From assembly GCA_018829865.1 (NCBI GenBank), contig JAHJTR010000117.1, positions 1-11,123 on the forward strand: a stretch of DNA of 11,123 nt, read 5' to 3'. Source of the stretch: Patescibacteria group bacterium. GTDB lineage: Bacteria; Patescibacteriota; Gracilibacteria; UBA1369; JAHJTR01. Shown here in pieces: positions 7,653 to 11,123 of the stretch (position 1 is the stretch's first letter; every line of letters starts with the position of its first letter). A program made the translations under genes and the position numbers. The notes under the pieces are model-generated. The model was not told the origin of the DNA. It saw only the letters and a list, made by a program, of their open reading frames with translations, and did not search any database.

Positions 7653-7680
7653 ATCATAGTGTTTTTTGTTAAAAAGTCAA
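7653..7680 (-). promoter_or_regulatory. Candidate promoter of the small hypothetical gene
   Basis: On the minus strand TTGACT (7680-7675, five of six) and TATGAT (7658-7653, five of six) are spaced by 16 nt. Transcription would start near 7646, which excludes the ATG at 7657 and favours the one at 7624. Confidence 0.6.
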
Positions 7681-7721
7681 TAGGTCATCAAGTTAAAACA
7701 AGCTTTCCCTCCTACTGTTAT

Positions 7722-7760
7722 AGCAAAGCTTTTGCTGGCGCAAGGCTACAGCCTTGCTCC
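7722..7760. repeat. Two adjacent REP-like hairpins
   Basis: The first hairpin has AGCAAA (7722-7727), loop GCT, TTTGCT (7731-7736). The second follows at once: GCAAGGC (7740-7746), loop TACA, GCCTTGC (7751-7757), extended by GG/CC pairs (7737-7738 with 7759-7760) across one C/T mismatch. The outer frame GGnGC...GCTCC is shared with the twin hairpins at 10898-10953, which suggests a dispersed palindromic repeat family. No T-run follows on either strand, so these are not intrinsic terminators. Confidence 0.6.
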
Positions 7761-7910
7761 CTCTTTACTGATTTTGTCTGCGATAAAGCCAACAATATTT
7801 CTCGTCAACTCAAAAAAATCCCCAAGGAAAAACCGACACAATTATTTCAAGGAAAAAATCCTGACCCGGAGTTTTAGAAAAGCAATAACCTTTCAACAAG
7901 CAATATCAGT

Positions 7911-7937
7911 AAAATAATAAAAAAAACACTAGTTTTT
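7911..7937 (-). terminator. Weak candidate terminator of tsaD
   Basis: Immediately after the tsaD stop, the minus strand reads AAAAAC, loop TAGT, GTTTTT (7937-7922), followed by more T's and TATTATTTT. The stem has a single G-C pair, so stability is low. Position and T-richness are the only support. Confidence 0.33.
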
Positions 7938-7938
7938 G

Positions 7939-8994
7939 TTAAACAGCCATAAGCCCCGAATTAGCCCTTAATTCCAACTTATAATCATTCAGCTTCTCCG
8001 GCCATTTCTTCGCCTGAAAGTAAGCTGCAGCCCCAATCATCGCGGCATTATCCGTGCAATAAACCAAGTTGGATGGATATCTCACTTTAACCCCGATTTG
8101 CGTCGATAATTGATCAAGTCGGCTTCGAAGCGCCCTATTCGCCGATACTCCTCCCACAACATGAATTTCTTTTATTTTATTATTTCGATCCGCCGCCCTG
8201 CCAAGCTTAGTCACCAAAACATCAATCACCGCATCCTGAAAAGCCAGAGCCAAGTCACAAATATCCTGCCTGTCGATTTTTTTAAACCTATCATTTTTTA
8301 CGGGAGCCGCCTTAATCATATTTTGAATTTTATAGAGGAGAGCCGTCTTAAGCCCCGAAAAACTCATATTCAAACTCTCATCATTAAGCATCGGGCGAGG
8401 CAAATTAAATCGCCCACCGTGTCCATCCCGCGCTTCTTTCTCAATAACAGGCCCCCCAGGATACCCAAGCCCCAGCAGCCTTGCCGCCTTATCAAAAGCC
8501 TCACCCGCAGAATCATCAACTGTGCTACCGAGTAGCTCAAAATCAAAGTGATCCTTCATTAAATAAATATCATTATGCCCACCCGAAACCGTCAGAATAA
8601 TCCGCGGGAACGCCATTTCCTCCTCATTCTCCAAATAAACCGCATAAATATGACCGGCCACATGATTAACCGGAATCAAAGGTTTATCGTACACCGCAGC
8701 CAAAGTTTCAGCAGTCACGCCTCCAATTAGCAGTGAACTTATCAGTCCCGGAGAATTAGTCACCGCGATGGCGTCAATATCTTTCATCGTAAAATCAGCA
8801 TTTTTAAGTGCCGCATCAATTGTCGGTATAATATTCTTCAAATGCTGCCGCGCCGCAACCTCAGGCACAACTCCTCCGGTCTCAGCATGAATCTGCGCTT
8901 GCGAGCTAATCACATTACTCAAAACTTTGCGGCCGTCTTGCACAATAGCCGCACTCGTTTCATCGCAAGATGTTTCAATCGAAAATATTTTCAT
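7939..8994 (-). CDS. tsaD: tRNA N6-adenosine threonylcarbamoyltransferase TsaD
   Basis: TsaD (formerly Gcp/YgjD) transfers the threonylcarbamoyl group from TC-AMP to A37 of ANN-decoding tRNAs, working in the cytoplasm with TsaB and TsaE. Neither partner is in this window. The 351-residue protein has the ATPase-fold opening IETSCDETSAAIV (6-18), GGVVPEVAARQH (40-51), the metal-binding HVAGH (His111, His115), VSGGHNDIY (136-144), SFSGLKTALL (211-220), VVGGVSANRALR (279-290) and the ligand Asp315 in CTDNAAMIGAAA. Length is slightly above the usual 330-345. I chose the ATG at 8994, giving MKIFSIETSCDETS. An upstream in-frame ATG at 9021 lies at or before the predicted transcription start and adds nine unlike residues. 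The gene diverges from cca. Confidence 0.97.
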   Translation of the reverse strand: MKIFSIETSCDETSAAIVQDGRKVLSNVISSQAQIHAETGGVVPEVAARQHLKNIIPTIDAALKNADFTMKDIDAIAVTNSPGLISSLLIGGVTAETLAAVYDKPLIPVNHVAGHIYAVYLENEEEMAFPRIILTVSGGHNDIYLMKDHFDFELLGSTVDDSAGEAFDKAARLLGLGYPGGPVIEKEARDGHGGRFNLPRPMLNDESLNMSFSGLKTALLYKIQNMIKAAPVKNDRFKKIDRQDICDLALAFQDAVIDVLVTKLGRAADRNNKIKEIHVVGGVSANRALRSRLDQLSTQIGVKVRYPSNLVYCTDNAAMIGAAAYFQAKKWPEKLNDYKLELRANSGLMAV

Positions 8995-9025
8995 TATTGT
9001 GGTTAGCATCTCAAAAATCACGCCG

Positions 9026-9055
9026 ATTATAGCATTATCACCCCGAATTTGCTAA
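9026..9055 (-). promoter_or_regulatory. tsaD: Candidate extended -10 promoter of tsaD
   Basis: On the minus strand TTAGCA (9055-9050, four of six) and a perfect TATAAT (9031-9026) are spaced by 18 nt. A TGC just before the -10 gives an extended -10 element (TGnTATAAT). Transcription would start near 9019, leaving a leader of about 25 nt before the ATG at 8994. Confidence 0.6.
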
Positions 9056-9063
9056 AATATTAT
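9035..9063 (+). promoter_or_regulatory. cca: Candidate promoter of cca, overlapping the divergent tsaD promoter
   Basis: TTATCA (9035-9040, four of six) and TATTAT (9058-9063, five of six) are spaced by 17 nt. Transcription would start near 9070, giving a leader of about 48 nt. The elements interleave with those of the tsaD promoter on the other strand, so polymerase could probably occupy only one at a time. Confidence 0.45.
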
Positions 9064-9117
9064 CAAAGGAGAATGCGCATTTCATTGCAGCCGAGCAACC
9101 TCCAAAAATAACAAAAA

Positions 9118-10428
9118 ATGCAAAAAACATCAGTCGACATTATCAAAATACTTAAGAAAGCGGGCCACAAGGCTTATTGGGCTGGCGGCTGTGTACGCGA
9201 TTATCTTTTGGGGCAAGATCCCCAGGATTACGACATCGTAACCAGCGCAAAACCCGAAGAAATAGAGGATTTACTCGAACACACAATCCCAATCGGCAAA
9301 GAATACGGAGTGATTATAGCCATTGTTAACGGTCATCATTTCGAAATAGCAACTTTCAGATCCGACAGCGGCTACAGCGATGGTCGCCGCCCTGATGCCA
9401 TCGAGTACACCGACCCCGAGCAAGATGCCTTAAGACGAGATTTCACAATCAACGGACTTTTTTACGATCCTCTCAAAGATAAAATCTATGATTTTGTTGA
9501 TGGCCAAAAAGATCTCAAAAATCGCCTGATCCGTTTTATCGGAGACCCCAAACTGCGCATTCAAGAGGATCACCTACGAATTCTACGCGCGATCCGTTTC
9601 AAAAATACCCTGAATTTCATGTATCACCCGGGTACCTACGACGCCCTTGTCGAGAATTCCAATTTAGCAGGTAATGTTTCTCAGGAGAGAGCTCGCGATG
9701 AGCTAAACAAAATGCTCCTCCACAAAAACCGCGTCCAAGCATTAAGAGACATGAGCGAGACAGACGTCTTAAAGGATATATTGCCTGAACTCGAAGAAAT
9801 GAAAGGAGTAGCACAGCCTTACGAAATGCACATGGAAGGCGACGTCTTCGAACACACCATGCGCAGTGTAGACGCCCTAAACCCCGAGTCATCGCTAGAA
9901 CTAATCTGGGCAGTCCTACTACACGACGTAGGCAAACCCGATACCTTTGCGATCAAAGAAAGAATCCGTTTCGACAATCACTGCGAAAGGTCAGAAGAAA
10001 TAGCCGGTAACATCCTACGCCGCCTAAAATCTCCTACAAAACAAATCAAACAAATAAAATGGCTAATAGTCCACCATTTCATCATGGTCCAACTACTAGA
10101 AATGCCCGAAGCCCGCAAGCTGCACTGGTTCAGACACGAAGGCTTCACCGACCTACTCGAACTCTTCAGATGCGACGCAACCGGCCAAATCCCCATCGAT
10201 TTAAGTTTATATGAGGATGTAAGAGACGCGTATCAAAAAGGAATGGCTAAAATGCCCAAGGAAATTAAGAAGTTGATTAGTGGCAAAGACATTATGGAAA
10301 TCACGGGGATTAAAGCGGGGAAAGAAGTGGGGGATATACTGCATCAGGTATACGAGCTGCAGTTGGAGAAAAAAATCACTACAAAAGCGCAGGCTGTTAA
10401 GTGGGTTAAGGGGAAATTTGTGAAATAG
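9118..10428 (+). CDS. cca: CCA tRNA nucleotidyltransferase with HD domain
   Basis: This class II nucleotidyltransferase builds or repairs the 3' CCA end of tRNAs in the cytoplasm using CTP and ATP. The 436-residue protein has the phosphate-binding GGCVRD (23-28), the catalytic DYD (Asp37, Asp39), the DALRRDFTIN motif (103-112), the nucleotide-selecting EDHLR (150-154) and the helical ERARDELNKML segment (190-200). An HD hydrolase domain follows with VFEHT (243-247) and LLHDVGK (267-273). The tail SGKDIMEITGIKAGKEVG (388-405) is typical of HD-containing family members. A poly(A) polymerase role cannot be excluded from sequence alone, but EDxxR and the HD domain favour CCA addition. There is no Shine-Dalgarno motif before the ATG. 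Codon use changes abruptly near codon 362 (see findings). The stop is TAG, and the next gene starts 44 nt downstream. Confidence 0.96.
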   Translation: MQKTSVDIIKILKKAGHKAYWAGGCVRDYLLGQDPQDYDIVTSAKPEEIEDLLEHTIPIGKEYGVIIAIVNGHHFEIATFRSDSGYSDGRRPDAIEYTDPEQDALRRDFTINGLFYDPLKDKIYDFVDGQKDLKNRLIRFIGDPKLRIQEDHLRILRAIRFKNTLNFMYHPGTYDALVENSNLAGNVSQERARDELNKMLLHKNRVQALRDMSETDVLKDILPELEEMKGVAQPYEMHMEGDVFEHTMRSVDALNPESSLELIWAVLLHDVGKPDTFAIKERIRFDNHCERSEEIAGNILRRLKSPTKQIKQIKWLIVHHFIMVQLLEMPEARKLHWFRHEGFTDLLELFRCDATGQIPIDLSLYEDVRDAYQKGMAKMPKEIKKLISGKDIMEITGIKAGKEVGDILHQVYELQLEKKITTKAQAVKWVKGKFVK

Positions 10429-10472
10429 ATTAATATCCGTTCATTTTAAAAAAAATACTTTAATCTACACAT

Positions 10473-10868
10473 ATGTCTGGAATATCAAATCTTCAATCAT
10501 TGCTCAAATCAATGAGCCCAAAATTACAGGAAGGCGTATTTGTCTTTTGCACATTATCGCATGATGATCTCAAAAAAATATCGGTAACACCACAAATGAC
10601 TTACAAAGAAAAAGAGGGAATATCAGTAGTATTAAAAGAGGAGGAAGCAAAAACTGAGGGGCTTCAGTATGAATATACTTGGTCACTTATAACACTAAAC
10701 GTGCACTCCGATCTTGATGCAGTTGGTTTTTTAGCGGCCATACTACCTAAACTGGGAGAAGCTGGAATAAGTGTTAATGTTGTTTCCGCTTATTACCATG
10801 ATCATCTCTTCATCCCAGCCGACAAGTCTTCTGCGGCTATGAATGTTTTACAGGAGTTTTCTATATAA
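10473..10868 (+). CDS. ACT-domain protein of the COG3602 (DUF2241/ACT_3) type
   Basis: The 131-residue protein resembles small cytoplasmic double-ACT proteins of the COG3602 type. The N-terminal half starts MSGISNLQSLLKSMSPKLQEG, with VFVFCTL at about 22-28, as in the family's first ACT-like fold. The second ACT domain runs from about TWSLITLNVHSDLDAVGF (69-86) through GEAGISVNVVSAYYHDHLF (95-113), with the LFIP strand followed by an alternating Ala/Met helix to the end. ACT domains bind amino acids or similar small ligands, but the ligand of this family is not established, so a sensor role is only likely. It follows cca by 44 nt in the same direction and could be co-transcribed with it. Length fits the family, and the stop is TAA. 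No Shine-Dalgarno motif is visible. Confidence 0.85.
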   Translation: MSGISNLQSLLKSMSPKLQEGVFVFCTLSHDDLKKISVTPQMTYKEKEGISVVLKEEEAKTEGLQYEYTWSLITLNVHSDLDAVGFLAAILPKLGEAGISVNVVSAYYHDHLFIPADKSSAAMNVLQEFSI

Positions 10869-10897
10869 TCTTCAGTCCCAAATACTTTTTCTCAGTT

Positions 10898-10953
10898 GGA
10901 GCGGAGTTGTACTCCGCTCCGTAACGTTTAGGAGCAGAGTGCAACTCTGCTCC
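10898..10953. repeat. Twin perfect hairpins in tandem
   Basis: Hairpin 1 is GGAGCGGAGT (10898-10907), loop TGT, ACTCCGCTCC (10911-10920). Hairpin 2 is GGAGCAGAGT (10931-10940), loop GCA, ACTCTGCTCC (10944-10953). Each has a 10-bp uninterrupted stem and a 3-nt loop. The two stems differ by one base pair, G-C in the first and A-T in the second, changed on both arms. The spacer is GTAACGTTTA. No long T-run follows, so they are not typical terminators. Confidence 0.85.
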
Positions 10954-10964
10954 ATCCCCAAATT

Positions 10965-10976
10965 GCACCCTGCTCC
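10965..10976. repeat. Degenerate right half-copy of the twin hairpin
   Basis: GCACCCTGCTCC resembles the loop and right arm of the second hairpin (GCAACTCTGCTCC), with one deleted and one changed base. No matching left arm precedes it. It looks like the remnant of a third unit. Confidence 0.5.
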
Positions 10977-10985
10977 ATTCCCCCC

Positions 10986-11020
10986 AAAAAAACCCCCCAC
11001 TCATCCGAGCAGGGGTTTTT
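10986..11020. terminator. Bidirectional intrinsic terminator
   Basis: A run of seven A's and a C-run (10993-10998) face GGGG and TTTTT (11012-11020). Inner CTC/GAG pairs enclose the loop ATCC. The stem therefore has a G/C-rich core flanked by an A-run on one side and a T-run on the other, so it can stop transcription from both directions. This fits its place between the convergent ACT-domain gene and the partial gene at the right edge. Confidence 0.8.
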
Positions 11021-11042
11021 ACTAATCTAATCAATAACTCAA

Positions 11043-11123
11043 CTAAACAAGCTTCTTCGCTCTAAGCGCTTTCCACATATCAGTCTTAGCACTCACAAGC
11101 GCTCCAACGGCTACCAAGTAAGC
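11043..11123 (-). CDS. C-terminal fragment of an unrecognised protein
   Basis: A minus-strand frame enters at the window edge and ends at TAG (11045-11043), giving 26 residues that begin AYLVAVGALVSAKTDMWKAL and end RAKKLV. A hydrophobic stretch is followed by a basic tail, as in a membrane protein whose last helix is followed by a short cytoplasmic end. The C-rich plus-strand composition matches the other minus-strand genes, and the bidirectional terminator lies 23 nt beyond the stop. These points support a real gene end. No family can be named from so little. Confidence 0.5.
   Translation of the reverse strand, partial: AYLVAVGALVSAKTDMWKALRAKKLV

Larger units (their letters stand above)
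7625..7938. other. Gene-free stretch between the small hypothetical gene and tsaD
   Basis: This 314-nt stretch holds the promoter of the small hypothetical gene at its left end, two adjacent hairpins at 7722-7760 and the weak tsaD terminator at its right end. Short frames on both strands (for example 7659-7877 plus) have no family-like sequence and pass through the hairpins. I see no RNA gene. From about 7761 to 7910 I see nothing recognisable. Confidence 0.55.

Noticed and set aside
7659..7917. Short plus-strand frames in the gene-free stretch
   Set aside because: They run through the hairpins, lack a plausible start region and show no family-like sequence.
7657..7931. An element bounded by 11-bp inverted repeats (TAGTGTTTTTT at 7657-7667 and AAAAAACACTA at 7921-7931)
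   Set aside because: The repeats are mostly a homopolymer run, no target-site duplication is visible, and they coincide with a promoter and a weak terminator.
8995..9021. A nine-residue N-terminal extension of TsaD
   Set aside because: The ATG at 9021 lies at or before the predicted transcription start, and the family begins at MKIFSIETSCDETS.

Overview
The window looks like a compact bacterial chromosome segment, probably from the candidate phyla radiation (Patescibacteria). A Peregrinibacteria-like member is my best guess, by inference only. The reasons are a protein with three S-layer homology repeats, lysine-tailed membrane-anchored DsbA-like proteins, short intergenic gaps, A/T-rich leaders and a near-absence of Shine-Dalgarno sites. 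UGA appears to be an ordinary stop: it ends the DsbA-like gene in an ATGA overlap, and every gene reads full length under code 11. This argues against the UGA=Gly code of Absconditabacteria/Gracilibacteria.

Left block (1-5640, minus strand). A candidate promoter near 5604-5631 drives four closely packed genes: a membrane-anchored protein with three thioredoxin-like folds, a secreted three-repeat SLH protein (4-nt ATGA overlap), a tiny proline-rich lipoprotein (18-nt gap) and a short-form malic enzyme (4-nt gap). A second promoter at 1057-1086 drives yebC. Its stop codon overlaps the start of a truncated membrane-anchored protein with an SH3b-like motif at the window edge.

Middle block (5689-8994, minus strand). 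hisS has its own strong promoter (TTGCCA-17-TATAAT). Upstream lies an unrecognised small gene with its own promoter (TTGACT-16-TATGAT), then a roughly 310-nt gene-free stretch with REP-like hairpins, then tsaD.

Right block (9026-11123). tsaD and cca are divergent and appear to share overlapping promoters in a 123-nt gap. Both act on tRNAs (t6A37 modification and CCA-end synthesis), and hisS charges a tRNA, so this half is tRNA-themed. A small ACT-domain protein follows cca. After it come two nearly identical perfect hairpins with a compensatory base-pair change, a degenerate half-copy, and a bidirectional intrinsic terminator facing the 3' end of a truncated minus-strand gene.

The most notable observations are the stepwise loss of active-site cysteines across the three thioredoxin folds, the covarying twin hairpins with a related element 3 kb away, an abrupt codon-usage switch inside cca near 10200, and the lack of Shine-Dalgarno motifs at all visible starts. 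I see no CRISPR array, tRNA or rRNA gene, transposase or recognisable defence system.
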